DNA of 62,957 nt from Longilinea sp035560795 (GCA_035560795.1 DATMYV010000030.1:1-62957); one strand, 5' to 3'; positions 18,608 to 27,718 are shown, counted from the stretch's first letter. Numbers and translations: made by a program. The notes: generated from the letters alone by a model not told the origin.

Positions 18608-19608
18608 TTCAATTCGATTGGATGGCTGAGTAATTCGACCAGCAGGCGGACGCAGTTGGTAACATCGTTGTAATCCACCATTTCGGACGGCGAATGGATA
18701 TAGCGGCAGGGAATGGACATACAGCCCGCCGGAACGCCAGCCCGGGCCAGTTGAATGGCGGCAGCGTCCGTTGTTCCAGCTTCCAAAACCTCCAACTGGT
18801 AGGGTAATTGTGCCTTTTCAGCGGTGTCGACCATCCAGCGTACAATGCGCGGATCAGCCAGCATGCGGCCGTCGCGCACTTTGACGGCCGGACCCTTGCC
18901 CAGACCGACCTCCATTTTGGCGCCTTTTGGGGTGTCGCCCACGCCGGTTACATCCACGGAAAGGCCAAGGTCGGGGTCTACGCCGTAAGCGGCGGCGGTG
19001 GCGCCGCGCAGGCCGACTTCCTCCTGCGTGCTGAAGACAAAAACCAGTTCATGCGGGGTCTCTTTGCCCTTAAGCGCGCGCAGCGTCTCCACCAGGATGG
19101 CGACGGCGATGCGGTCGTCCATCGATTTAGCCACCAGGCGATCGCCTAGGTCGAGGAAGGGACGGTCAAAGGCGGCAAAATCGCCGACCTTCACCGGGCA
19201 ATTTTCGCGGCTGGTCGCACCGACATCGATGAATAGTTGCTCGATGGAATGCATTGAGGTCGGGCTGTCGGGCCGGTCGCCGCCGATGACGCCGTGTACG
19301 CCGCTGACGAAGATGACGCGCCCTCCGTAGCAAGTGCGCGGGCTGACTCCGCCGACGGTGGTTAAGCGCACAAAGCCGTTTTCGTCAATATGGGTGGCGA
19401 TGACGCCAATTTCGTCCATGTGCGCCGATAGCATGACGCGCATGCCGGCAGCGGTCTTCTTGCCGGTCCGCACCAGCAGGCTGCCGAGTGGATCGACCTG
19501 GAAATTGCTGGCAGCATCGCCGATTTCAGTTTTAATCAACTCGCGGACATTGCTTTCGTAACCTGACGGGCCGATACTTTCAACTAATTTTTGGATGAGA
19601 GCTTTCAT
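18604..19608 (-). CDS. M42-family aminopeptidase (copy 1 of 3)
   Basis: Cobalt- or zinc-dependent aminopeptidase of family M42, which forms tetrahedral 12-subunit TET complexes that trim peptides. The binuclear site looks complete: SAHMDEIG, KSMDDRIAVAIL, STQEEVGLRGA, SVDVTG and CRYIHSPSEM. The 334 residues fit the family. AGGAG lies 8 nt before the ATG. It is 37 nt downstream of copy 2 and overlaps the following lipoprotein gene. No signal peptide, so cytoplasmic. Of the three copies it is closest to a standard glutamyl aminopeptidase/cellulase M. Confidence 0.92.
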   Translation of the reverse strand: MKALIQKLVESIGPSGYESNVRELIKTEIGDAASNFQVDPLGSLLVRTGKKTAAGMRVMLSAHMDEIGVIATHIDENGFVRLTTVGGVSPRTCYGGRVIFVSGVHGVIGGDRPDSPTSMHSIEQLFIDVGATSRENCPVKVGDFAAFDRPFLDLGDRLVAKSMDDRIAVAILVETLRALKGKETPHELVFVFSTQEEVGLRGATAAAYGVDPDLGLSVDVTGVGDTPKGAKMEVGLGKGPAVKVRDGRMLADPRIVRWMVDTAEKAQLPYQLEVLEAGTTDAAAIQLARAGVPAGCMSIPCRYIHSPSEMVDYNDVTNCVRLLVELLSHPIELK

Positions 19609-19645
19609 GAAAAGACTCCTGGTAAGAATAATTCAATGGAAGAAA

Positions 19646-20725
19646 TTAGCGCGGCTGTTCAAAAAGGACGCGATTCATGCGGGAAATGCCGGCATGCAGC
19701 AAATTGAAGGTGTTTTGCCAGTCAGCCAGGCGGCCAATCAGCACGGCGCTGTGGGCATAACGGCCGGGCACCGAAACCGAGATGCTCGGCACGCCGCTGC
19801 GGGTTTTGTGGATGGCGCCGGCATCCGTGCCGCCGCCGCCCGGCTGGCGGAACTGGTAAGGGATGCCCAATTCGTCGCCGGTCTGCGATAGGTGGCGGAT
19901 GAGGCGTGGGTCGGAGAGGGTGCCTGAGTCAGCCACGTAAATGGCCGGTCCGCCGTCCAGCCGGCAGTTGAATTTACTGTTTTCGCTGCCGTCCCACATC
20001 GGCAAATCGGCCGCCGGAGTGGAATCAACGGCAATGGCGGCATCAGGGGCAAAGGCATAGGCCGCCACACGTACACCGCGCAGGCCGACTTCCTCCTGCA
20101 CGGTAAATGCCAGCAGCAGATCAACGTTTTGCGGAGCCTGTTTGAGCAGCTCGATTAAGGTGGCAACGCCAAACCGGTTATCCAGTGCCTTACCCACCAG
20201 GCTGGGACCGCTCTGGCGAAAGGTTGTGGCAAAAGTGGCGCGGTCGCCGACTTTGGCTTTGCCGTTGAGACCCAGATCGATGCGCAGCTGATCGAGTGGG
20301 ATGCTGTGCTCACGTTCATCGCGCTTGGTGAGGTGGATGGGACGAGCGCCAATGATGCCGGCCTGATGCTGTTTACCCACCCAGACCGGTTTGCCGACCA
20401 ATTGGCGCACATCGATCCCGCCGACGGTGGCAAAACGGTACAGGCCGCCTTCTTCCTCGTCCACCAGCATAAAGCCAATTTCGTCCATATGGGCAGCCAG
20501 CATGATGCGCAGGGCATCCTTGGTTTTCGCCTTGCGCGTCACCAACACATTGCCAAGCGCATCCACTTTGACCTCGTCGGCATGCGGTTTCACCTGTTCC
20601 AGCACGATGGCACGGACTTCGCCTTCATCGCCTGAAACCGCCACCGCATTGCTGAGACGTTCCAGTAAAGCAATGGCTTCAGCGCCCAGGACGGGCGCCT
20701 GTTGAGAATTGGTTTTTGGATTCAT
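19646..20725 (-). CDS. M42-family aminopeptidase (copy 2 of 3)
   Basis: Second M42 paralogue, 359 residues, with metal ligands in AHMDEIGFM, GKALDNRFGVATL, TVQEEVGLRGVRVAAYAF, AVDSTPAADLP and PGRYAHSAV. It differs from copy 1 in the SDSTP-type strand and in the C-terminal RYAHSAVLIGRL, so substrate preference may differ. Three bases separate it from copy 3, indicating coupled translation. It is soluble and has no signal sequence. It may form homo-oligomers or mix with its neighbours, since heteromeric TET particles are known in archaea. Confidence 0.92.
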   Translation of the reverse strand: MNPKTNSQQAPVLGAEAIALLERLSNAVAVSGDEGEVRAIVLEQVKPHADEVKVDALGNVLVTRKAKTKDALRIMLAAHMDEIGFMLVDEEEGGLYRFATVGGIDVRQLVGKPVWVGKQHQAGIIGARPIHLTKRDEREHSIPLDQLRIDLGLNGKAKVGDRATFATTFRQSGPSLVGKALDNRFGVATLIELLKQAPQNVDLLLAFTVQEEVGLRGVRVAAYAFAPDAAIAVDSTPAADLPMWDGSENSKFNCRLDGGPAIYVADSGTLSDPRLIRHLSQTGDELGIPYQFRQPGGGGTDAGAIHKTRSGVPSISVSVPGRYAHSAVLIGRLADWQNTFNLLHAGISRMNRVLFEQPR

Positions 20726-20728
20726 GGG

Positions 20729-21787
20729 TTAGTCATCCCAACGGATATGATCAATGAAATCAGGCTCAAGCCGGGCGATATACTCAGCCATCAGGTGACC
20801 GACGCGGGTTACATCCTTCATGGCGATCAGCTCGACCGGCGTGTGCATGTAACGCAGCGGGATGCTGATGACCATGGTGGGTATGCCCTCGGCGACAATT
20901 TGCAGCCCCATCGCGTCGGTACCGGACATGTGCGGCATGGTTTCCATGCTGTTGGGGATATCCAGCTGATCAGCGAGCTCTTTGAACGCTTTATAAAGAG
21001 CCGGATGGATGTTTGGCCCCCAGCCCAGGGTGGGACCCTTGCCCAGCGGAGCGCCGCGGTAATCGCTGACGCCCGGTCCTTTGGCAAAAGTCACGTCAAT
21101 GGCCACGGCGATATCGGGCCGGATGTCAAAAGGCGAGGTGATTGCACCGCCCAGGGTTTCCTCTTCCTGAACCGACGCCACTGCCCACACATCCCAGGCA
21201 TGACGGGTGTTGGCCAGTTCATCCAGGCAAGCCGTGACCGCCGCGACCGAAGCGCGGTTATCCAGGCTGTGACCGGCCAGGGTTTCGCCGGAGAGTTCCA
21301 GCGGGAGCGTCGCGAAGGAGATCAGATCGCCGGTACGGACAAGCTGCTGCACCTCTTCCGGCAGCAAACCGGTATCCACAAAAAGATACTCCATGGCGAC
21401 CGGCTGATCGCCATGACCTGGCGGAAGCAACCTTTCGGGGGGTTGGACAACCACCCCAGGAATTTCACGCCGACCGTGGACGGTAACCTGTTGTCCGGGC
21501 AGAATGCGCGGGTCAACGCCGCCAATTTCGGTGAAGCGCAGAAAGCCGTCCTGGATTTGAGTTACCATCAACCCGATGGCATCCATATGGGCAGAGAGCA
21601 GGATGCGCGGGCGCGGTTCCGAACCGCTGCCGCGGCGCAAGCCGTGCAAACAGCCGAGACGGCTGGTGGAGAGTTCATCCACCAACGGCTGCCAGGTGCG
21701 GGCGATGACCTCGCGAACGGGGCCTTCATAGCCGCTTAGCCCTGGAAGTGAAAGTAATTCTTTCAGGAACGCGGAAAGGTCAGTCAT
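20729..21787 (-). CDS. M42-family aminopeptidase (copy 3 of 3)
   Basis: Third M42 paralogue and first gene of the group, 352 residues. The ligands are present (SAHMDAIGLM, AGHSLDNRASVAAV, SVQEEETLGGAI, AIDVTFAKGPG, PLRYMHTPVELI). The EE motif is followed by E-T-L-G-G where copies 1 and 2 have V-G-L-R-G, so it is the most divergent copy. The ATG at 21787 has only a distant AAGGA upstream. All three paralogues keep their catalytic residues, so none looks like a pseudogene. Confidence 0.9.
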   Translation of the reverse strand: MTDLSAFLKELLSLPGLSGYEGPVREVIARTWQPLVDELSTSRLGCLHGLRRGSGSEPRPRILLSAHMDAIGLMVTQIQDGFLRFTEIGGVDPRILPGQQVTVHGRREIPGVVVQPPERLLPPGHGDQPVAMEYLFVDTGLLPEEVQQLVRTGDLISFATLPLELSGETLAGHSLDNRASVAAVTACLDELANTRHAWDVWAVASVQEEETLGGAITSPFDIRPDIAVAIDVTFAKGPGVSDYRGAPLGKGPTLGWGPNIHPALYKAFKELADQLDIPNSMETMPHMSGTDAMGLQIVAEGIPTMVISIPLRYMHTPVELIAMKDVTRVGHLMAEYIARLEPDFIDHIRWDD

Positions 21788-21826
21788 GGGTCAAAGATAT
21801 TCCTTTTTCCGGAATGAATTGATTCG

Positions 21827-22231
21827 TCAGGGTTTTGATCCAACGCTTCCGGGCGGTCCCGGCTCAGGCGTGTTTGTAAGCGTAGGTTCAACTGTCGATG
21901 TAGCAGTCGGCGATGGAGTGGTGGTAAACGTGGCAGTACGGGTAGGGGTTACGAAAAGGGTATAGGTCGCACTGGGCGTCCAGGTCATGGTGGCCGTGGA
22001 AGTATAGGTTATGGTGGCGGTCACGGGAGAAGTCGTCGCCAGAATGGAGGAGGGAGTCAGCGTGAGGGTGGTGGTTTGTGTGAGCGAAGGAGTGGGAGTA
22101 ATGGTGACAGCACTGCTGATCTGACGCACCTGCAATAGGATGAGTCCAATGCAGTAGAACGGCAGGGTGGCGATTATGATGAGAATCAAGGTGGAGCGTA
22201 GTCGAGCGCGCCGCTCGGCCTGGGTCGCCAT
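21827..22231 (-). CDS. Small membrane protein with Thr/Pro-rich outer tail
   Basis: A 134-residue protein with one N-terminal membrane helix (STLILIIIATLPFYCIGLILL) and a long low-complexity tail made of Thr, Ser, Pro and Ala. No domain is recognisable. A strong GGAGGAAAACCGC site before the ATG shows it is a real gene despite its composition. The tail is a likely O-glycosylated or spacer region outside the cell. It lies between the VWA gene and the M42 operon on the same strand. Confidence 0.65.
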   Translation of the reverse strand: MATQAERRARLRSTLILIIIATLPFYCIGLILLQVRQISSAVTITPTPSLTQTTTLTLTPSSILATTSPVTATITYTSTATMTWTPSATYTLFVTPTRTATFTTTPSPTATSTVEPTLTNTPEPGPPGSVGSKP

Positions 22232-22332
22232 GCGGTTTTCCTCCGGTGGTTATGATCATATCACCCCCCCTGCAGGCTGGCAAGCCCAAAATCGACGGGA
22301 GTGCCGCGGATGTGGAAGGAAAGAAAAAGGTC

Positions 22333-23313
22333 TTAATGCAGCGTGTGTAAATCCGCCGGGTTGGGAATGGTGGCCTGTTTCATTTCTTTTCGGACCGTCA
22401 GATACAGGTTTTCAGCTTTTAAATCGGAAATGCTGTAGCAGGGGGATTGCAGATGTTCCGAAAGCGCCTGGGCAAGACCCTGATCGAAAGCGGCATGCTC
22501 CATGTTGATCACCACGCAGTGGACTTTTTCGGACGCAATCAAATCGGCAATCAAGTAAGCCTCTTCCTGAGGCGGTTGTAGATGGCTGATGGCTACATTT
22601 CCGGCGCCGTCCGTCAATACGATCAGCAGCGGCATGACATCTGGATGCAACAGTATTTCGCGGCGCAGCACATCATAGGACAATTGCAATCCGGCAGAAA
22701 GCGGAGTCTTGCCGCCGACAGGAATATCGGCCAGCGCGCGCTGCGCCAGCATGACCGAATTGGTAGGCGGCAGCACCAGGGTGGCGCGGTCTTTCTGGAA
22801 GACGATCAATCCGACGCGGTCGCGGCGCTGATAGGCATCGGTAAGCAGGGATAGAATGGCGCCTTTGGTGGCTGCCATGCGTTCAGACACCGCCATCGAC
22901 CAGGAAGCATCCACCAGGAACAACACCAGGTTGGCCGCGCGGCGAACGCGTACTTTGCGCATGTAATCATTGGGTGAAATGGCAAATGCCACCCGTTTGC
23001 GCTGCTCGGCGCGGCGTTGTTGGAATGGAGCGGCTGCGCGCAGGGTGGCGTCAAAAGCCAGGTCATAGGTTTTGCCTGGTGTGGGGCGCGATTGAATATA
23101 GCGGCCGCGCTTGCGTTCTGTGCGCGTTTGCGATCTCCGGCCGCCGGTATGGCGAACGATGCGGTCTAGCGGTGTATCCAGGCGGCGGGGAACAAAGGCT
23201 TCGGTGGCCTGGACCTTCTTCCCGCCATTCCACCAGTTGGTGGTACCCTGATCAAAGACGTCCTGGCGGGCTGGCTCGTTTTCATTTTCCTCGGGCGCGG
23301 CTTCGCCTTCCAT
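22333..23313 (-). CDS. VWA-domain protein, ChlD-like C-terminal half
   Basis: A 326-residue protein with an acidic start, a basic region and a von Willebrand A domain from about residue 128. The metal-adhesion site is complete: DASWS (135-139), the Thr of GGKTPLSAG and LTDGAG. This is the arrangement of the C-terminal half of magnesium/cobalt chelatase D subunits, which pair with an AAA+ partner to drive metal insertion. Its frame is -1 relative to the AAA+ gene ending 8 nt upstream, no ribosome site precedes the ATG, and a run of nine A lies at the junction. It is probably made as part of a 698-residue frameshift fusion. Confidence 0.85.
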   Translation of the reverse strand: MEGEAAPEENENEPARQDVFDQGTTNWWNGGKKVQATEAFVPRRLDTPLDRIVRHTGGRRSQTRTERKRGRYIQSRPTPGKTYDLAFDATLRAAAPFQQRRAEQRKRVAFAISPNDYMRKVRVRRAANLVLFLVDASWSMAVSERMAATKGAILSLLTDAYQRRDRVGLIVFQKDRATLVLPPTNSVMLAQRALADIPVGGKTPLSAGLQLSYDVLRREILLHPDVMPLLIVLTDGAGNVAISHLQPPQEEAYLIADLIASEKVHCVVINMEHAAFDQGLAQALSEHLQSPCYSISDLKAENLYLTVRKEMKQATIPNPADLHTLH

Positions 23314-23321
23314 TGTGTCAG

Positions 23322-24428
23322 TTAAATTTTTTTTTCCGCGCTCTGGTCTTCGCTATCGCCGTCCTGCGGTTCGCTGTCCGATTCACGGCCGGTTGTGGTT
23401 TGACCCTGCAGCTGTTCGATGCGGTCTTGCAGTTCTTCCATGCTCATTTCAGCCTGTTGGAAGGGGCCGCGCTTGATGCGGTGCGGCAGCGCCAGTTCGG
23501 CCGCCAGAGCGATGTCGCGATCGGTGATCGATTTACGCCCTTCAAAGGCAGCCTGGGCGCGCGCGGCTTTGAGAATTACCAGGTCGGCTCGGTGGCCGTC
23601 CACGTTGAGTGAAGCGGTCAATGAGGCGATGGAAACCAGATCGCGACGGGTGAAGGTGACCAAATCGATCAGTTTGCGGCCTTCTTCGATCCGGTGCGAT
23701 AAATCTTCTTCTTTTTCCAGCCACTGTTGGCGGAATTGTTCGCCATCCGCTTCGAAGGCCAGGTGGCGTTCCATGATGGAAACCCGCTCGCGCGTTTCGC
23801 GGATGCCATAAATTTCGACCGAGAAGGCAAAACGATCCAATAATTGCGGGCGCAGGTCGCCTTCCTCAGGGTTCATGGTACCCACAAGGATAAAACGCGC
23901 TGGATGCGAGAAGGAAATGCCCTCACGCTCGACAATGTTCATGCCCATGGCGGCTGAATCCAGCAGTACATCCACCACATGATCGTCCAGCAGGTTGACT
24001 TCGTCGATGTAAAGCAATCCGCGGTTGGCAGCCGCCAACACGCCCGGCTCGAAAGCGCGTACGCCCTTTTGGATGGCCTTTTCGATATCCAGCGTTCCCA
24101 CAACGCGGTCCTCGGTGGCGGAAACGGGTAAGTTAATGAAGGGAGTGGTGCGAATTGAGGTGGGCAGGGTTTCGCCTGCGGCAAAACGTTCGCGGCATTC
24201 CGTACACCAGGTGGCAGGGTTGTCAGGGTCGCAGCCAAAGCGGCAGTCAGCCACCACATGTACGCTGGGCAGCAGGGCCGCCAGGGCACGGGCAGCGGTT
24301 GATTTTGCGGTGCCGCGTTCACCGCGGATCAGCACGCCGCCGATGCGGGGATCGACTGCATTTAGCACCAGGGCACGGCGCATCCGTTCCTGGCCGACAA
24401 TTGCGGTAAATGGATAAATCACGGGCAT
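23322..24428 (-). CDS. AAA+ ATPase, magnesium/cobalt chelatase ChlI-like
   Basis: AAA+ motor subunit of a chelatase-type complex, 368 residues. Walker A is GERGTAKST (36-44), Walker B is LLYIDE (138-143), and a four-Cys cluster (62, 66, 75, 78) sits in the N-terminal insert, a feature of ChlD/BchD-type proteins. The C-terminus runs into an acidic Gln/Asp/Glu linker and then stops at TAA right after nine A residues. ATG at 24428 is chosen because homology starts there; a longer frame to 24617 overlaps the MFS gene. No large chelatase subunit (CobN/BchH) is in the window, so the metal and substrate are unknown. Confidence 0.87.
   Translation of the reverse strand: MPVIYPFTAIVGQERMRRALVLNAVDPRIGGVLIRGERGTAKSTAARALAALLPSVHVVADCRFGCDPDNPATWCTECRERFAAGETLPTSIRTTPFINLPVSATEDRVVGTLDIEKAIQKGVRAFEPGVLAAANRGLLYIDEVNLLDDHVVDVLLDSAAMGMNIVEREGISFSHPARFILVGTMNPEEGDLRPQLLDRFAFSVEIYGIRETRERVSIMERHLAFEADGEQFRQQWLEKEEDLSHRIEEGRKLIDLVTFTRRDLVSIASLTASLNVDGHRADLVILKAARAQAAFEGRKSITDRDIALAAELALPHRIKRGPFQQAEMSMEELQDRIEQLQGQTTTGRESDSEPQDGDSEDQSAEKKI
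23327..23335 (-). other. A9 slippery run, candidate -1 frameshift site
   Basis: Nine consecutive A (T on the plus strand) end one codon before the stop of the AAA+ gene. A -1 slip reads through AAT-TTA-ACT-GAC-ACA into the VWA ATG in frame, giving one AAA+-linker-VWA protein of about 698 residues. A short GGCG/CGCC hairpin could form about 15 nt downstream. Confidence 0.6.
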
Positions 24429-24588
24429 GGGCGTAAAATTTCCTGTTTCTCTATTGATATGGCGTGGTAAGTTTACCACCAATCCAGGTTGACTCACAAA
24501 TATTATAGGCGGTTTTTCCCTGGAATTTCCAGCCAGGCGTACCTGGTTTTGTTCGCCCTGGACGATCCCGTCAGTGATGATTATTGGT

Positions 24589-25803
24589 CTAGGCTGCGGT
24601 CGAGGCAGGCATGGCACGGCGCTGCCGGAGCGCGAGAACGGTAAAAGCCGCCACGCTTGTTAATCCAATGATGCCGGCGCCATACCAGATGGCAACCGGG
24701 GCAACGTTGTCGTTGAGGAAGCCGCCCAGCAGCGGGCCGATACCTGCCGCCAGACTCCAGGTCAGACCGTACAGGCTCATATAGCGGCCGCGCATGTCCG
24801 GTGGAGCCAGGTTGGCGACGTAAGTCGATCCGGTCGGCGTCATGATCAATTCGCCAACGGTCATAATCACCATGCTGAGCCAAAAGCCCCAAAAACCATG
24901 GCCTAGGGCAATGCTGGCGCCGCCAACCGCATAAAAGAGCGCGCCGACCGCCATAACCGGCAGGGTTGCCCGCCGCCGCGTAACCTGGGTTACGGCGAAT
25001 TGGAAAAATACAACCATCAGGGCGTTGGTGGTGGCAATGAAACCATACTGGCTTTCAGGAACGTTGAAATTATGTTTGGCATAGACCGAGAGCAGTACCC
25101 ACACCATCGAGGCGACGATCGAATTGAGCAGGAATGAAAGCACAAAATAAATGTAGGGACGGTCGCGCAGGATGCGGTCGTACCCGGCGAAACGTTCCGG
25201 CGGGCGGATGGAGCCTGTTTGCGGGAGAGTCTCATGGGCGCGGGTGAGAACCAGCACGCCGTAGGTCGTCATGCCAATTGCCGCGATGATAAAAGCCAGA
25301 TGATAAGAGAGGCCGGCGATGAATCCGCCAATGCTCGGACCGATTGCCACGCCGACATTGTTGCTCATGCGCAGCAGCGAATAGGCTTCGGGACGTTTTT
25401 CCGGACCAATCAGATCAGCCATCATGGCATCCGCGCCGACCCGGTAAAGCGGGTTGATGGCACCGCGCAGCGCCATCAGCGCCAAGAATGCCAGGTAACT
25501 TTTAGCCTGCCCGAGCAGCAGGAATGCCAATCCATCAGCGATCAGGCTGATGACCATGATGCGCTTGCGCCCGATCCGGTCGGCCACCGGCCCGGCGATG
25601 AAAGCGAATATCAAGCCCGTGACGGCGTTGACCGTCATCAGGCTGGTAACGGTCGAGAGGGGCAGTTCAAGCTTTTCGCTGACATAGATCATCAGGAACG
25701 GCCAGACCATGCTGGCGCCGATGGTGCTGATGAGCATACCCCAGAATAGCAGCCAGAACTGGGTCGGGTATTCTTCTTTGGCGCGGCGGAGGCGGGCGAT
25801 CAT
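24589..25803 (-). CDS. Major facilitator superfamily transporter
   Basis: A 404-residue, 12-helix carrier of the MFS drug/sugar efflux type. The loop between helices 2 and 3 carries the family signature as GPVADRIGRKRIMVISL, and helix 1 reads LFWGMLISTIGASMVWPFL. The substrate cannot be read from the sequence. The start ATG has AGGA upstream and a promoter with an extended -10 box 32 nt before it. It is followed by the chelatase-like genes after about 160 nt, so shared transcription is possible. Confidence 0.9.
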   Translation of the reverse strand: MIARLRRAKEEYPTQFWLLFWGMLISTIGASMVWPFLMIYVSEKLELPLSTVTSLMTVNAVTGLIFAFIAGPVADRIGRKRIMVISLIADGLAFLLLGQAKSYLAFLALMALRGAINPLYRVGADAMMADLIGPEKRPEAYSLLRMSNNVGVAIGPSIGGFIAGLSYHLAFIIAAIGMTTYGVLVLTRAHETLPQTGSIRPPERFAGYDRILRDRPYIYFVLSFLLNSIVASMVWVLLSVYAKHNFNVPESQYGFIATTNALMVVFFQFAVTQVTRRRATLPVMAVGALFYAVGGASIALGHGFWGFWLSMVIMTVGELIMTPTGSTYVANLAPPDMRGRYMSLYGLTWSLAAGIGPLLGGFLNDNVAPVAIWYGAGIIGLTSVAAFTVLALRQRRAMPASTAA

Positions 25804-25834
25804 GCGATTGGAGTCCTGGTGGAAAAGTCGGAGA

Positions 25835-25843
25835 ATTGTATCA
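25835..25843 (-). promoter_or_regulatory. Extended -10 promoter for the MFS gene
   Basis: On the minus strand TGATACAAT provides TACAAT with a TGn extension, about 31 nt ahead of the ATG at 25803. A -35 box is not obvious. Confidence 0.5.
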
Positions 25844-25954
25844 CGCCGGGTGCTTTTCGGATGGTTCGAAACTGGCTTGTTTTTGTTAGGATCTGAGCAA
25901 ACCTTGACACGTGGTAAAATATCACAGTGATTCCAGAGACCCTAAGGAGATAGC

Positions 25955-26176
25955 ATGGTCAGCCCCGAATTGCTTGAAATCTTACGTTGTCCCGCATGCG
26001 TACGCGAAGGCCGCGGTATGCTAACCCTGGTGCGCGAGAGCTGGCTGGTGTGTCAGGATTGCGGTCGCAAATATCCAATCGTTGAAGATATTCCGGTGAT
26101 GTTGATCAGCGAAGGGGATAAGTGGCTTCAAACCACCGCTGAACAGCTGCTAGTTCCGCCGCCGAAAATTGACTAG
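25955..26176 (+). CDS. Trm112/UPF0434-family zinc-ribbon protein
   Basis: A 73-residue protein of the Trm112/YcaR group: LLEILRCPAC near the N-terminus, CQDCGRKYPI in the middle and the IPVML strand. The four Cys form a zinc ribbon. Family members bind and stabilise methyltransferases or accompany glycan enzymes; no such partner is adjacent here. The ATG has an AAGGAG site 7 nt upstream. It is followed by an LCP gene after about 80 nt. Confidence 0.85.
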   Translation: MVSPELLEILRCPACVREGRGMLTLVRESWLVCQDCGRKYPIVEDIPVMLISEGDKWLQTTAEQLLVPPPKID

Positions 26177-26259
26177 CAGCCCCCCTGGAATGAATACTGC
26201 AACCAGCAAGGAACCTGCTTTTGCAGAACTCCGCTGGATAAAGAATTGTACAAAGGTAT

Positions 26260-27666
26260 ATGGCACAGGTAAAACGTTCTTCCCTTCGTAATCGCAAATC
26301 ATTGGATCGTTTGACAATCATTTTGCTGGTTGCTTTTGTGATTGCCGCCGTTGCTGCCGCTATTCTGGCATTTAACTTTTTCCGTGGGTTGGTCAGTTCG
26401 TGGACGATAACCTCGCTGGGCGGTGCACCGGTGGATAGCGGCCAGGCTGCCGCGCCTGGCACAATTGTCACGGTCTCGCCGGGCGGATTCGTTCCCAGCA
26501 ACGCGCCTACCGCCGAACCCTGGGACGGCAACAGCCGTGTCACCATTTTGTTGATGGGACTGGACTACCGCGATTGGGAAAGCGGCGAAGTGCCCCGCAC
26601 GGACACGATGATGCTCTTGACCATTGATCCGCTCAGCCGCACCGCAGGCATGCTCTCCATCCCGCGCGATATGTGGGTGAATATTCCCGGCTACGATTAC
26701 AGCAAGATCAACAACGCTTATCGTTTTGGCGAGTTGGACAAACTGCCAGGCGGCGGACCAGGCCTGGCCATGAAAACTGTCGAAGAATTCCTGGGAGTAC
26801 CCATTCAATATTACGTCCAAGTTGACTTTGATGCCTTTGTCAAGCTGATTGATGAAATTGGGGGCGTCAAGATTGACGTACCCTATGAGATTACACTGGA
26901 AAAAATTGGTGATTACAAGGAAGTAACGCTGCAACCAGGCCGCGTGACACTGGGCGGTGCTCTTGCGTTATCCTATGCCCGCTTGCGCAAAGGCTACGGA
27001 GATGATTACGGGCGTGCAGAACGCCAACAGCAAATTATCATGGGCGTCCGCGATCGCATCCTCGATTTCAACCAGCTTCCGACTTTGATTGCGAAAGCGC
27101 CTGCGATCTACAACGAATTATCATCCGGCATAAACACCAACCTGACCATACAGCAAATCATTCAATTAGCCTGGTTGATGCCACAGATCGATAAAGATAA
27201 TATCAAATCGAGAGTCATTGGGCCTAACGCGGTAGAGCCCGGTTTTTCAGCAGATGGTCAGGATATTTTGCGCCCCATCCCGGACCAGGTGCGCCTGGTG
27301 CGCGATGAAGTGTTCACCACTGGCGGACCGGTCGGTCCGGCGGCAGTTGCCGAAAACCCGGTTGAGTTAATGAAAGCGGAAGCCGCGCGCGTCTCGCTGT
27401 TGAACGGCACTGCCACGGCTGGACTGGCAAGTAAAACTTCCGCGTTGCTCAAACCGGACGGTATAAACATCGTTGAAGAATCCAATGCAGACGGCATGTA
27501 CGAATACACGACCATCTTTGTTTATGGCGCCAAACCTTATACGGTGAATTACCTGATCGAAAAGATGGGATTGGAAAATGCGGTGGTGGTCAACCGTTTT
27601 GACCCGAACATCGGTTATGACATCGCGGTGGCGCTTGGCAACGACTGGGCGAGCAAGAACCCGTAG
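26260..27666 (+). CDS. LytR-CpsA-Psr family protein with LytR_C domain
   Basis: Membrane-anchored phosphotransferase family that attaches polyprenyl-linked glycans to the cell wall. The 468-residue protein has one N-terminal helix (about 21-44), the LCP catalytic domain with ILLMGLDYRD, RTDTMMLLTIDP, SIPRDMWVNIPGY and the Arg-rich SYARLRKGYGDDYGRAERQQ, and a C-terminal LytR_C module starting at VSLLNGTATAGLASKT. These Asp and Arg residues bind pyrophosphate in known members. AAAGG precedes the ATG. Given the glycan genes elsewhere in the window, wall attachment of a surface polymer is a reasonable role. Confidence 0.92.
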   Translation: MAQVKRSSLRNRKSLDRLTIILLVAFVIAAVAAAILAFNFFRGLVSSWTITSLGGAPVDSGQAAAPGTIVTVSPGGFVPSNAPTAEPWDGNSRVTILLMGLDYRDWESGEVPRTDTMMLLTIDPLSRTAGMLSIPRDMWVNIPGYDYSKINNAYRFGELDKLPGGGPGLAMKTVEEFLGVPIQYYVQVDFDAFVKLIDEIGGVKIDVPYEITLEKIGDYKEVTLQPGRVTLGGALALSYARLRKGYGDDYGRAERQQQIIMGVRDRILDFNQLPTLIAKAPAIYNELSSGINTNLTIQQIIQLAWLMPQIDKDNIKSRVIGPNAVEPGFSADGQDILRPIPDQVRLVRDEVFTTGGPVGPAAVAENPVELMKAEAARVSLLNGTATAGLASKTSALLKPDGINIVEESNADGMYEYTTIFVYGAKPYTVNYLIEKMGLENAVVVNRFDPNIGYDIAVALGNDWASKNP

Positions 27667-27680
27667 AACGATCCTGCTAA

Positions 27681-27718
27681 AAAAAGCTCCCGGAGGAATT
27701 TTCTCCGGGAGTTTTTTT
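27681..27718. terminator. Bidirectional intrinsic terminator
   Basis: A perfect 9-bp stem (27687-27695 with 27703-27711), a seven-base loop, A-rich left flank and seven T on the right. It ends the LCP gene and can also stop the convergent leftward transcript. Confidence 0.92.

Noticed and set aside
25904..25919. TTGACA followed by TAAAAT upstream of the Trm112-like gene as a promoter
   Set aside because: The two boxes are only five bases apart, which cannot bind a sigma factor correctly.
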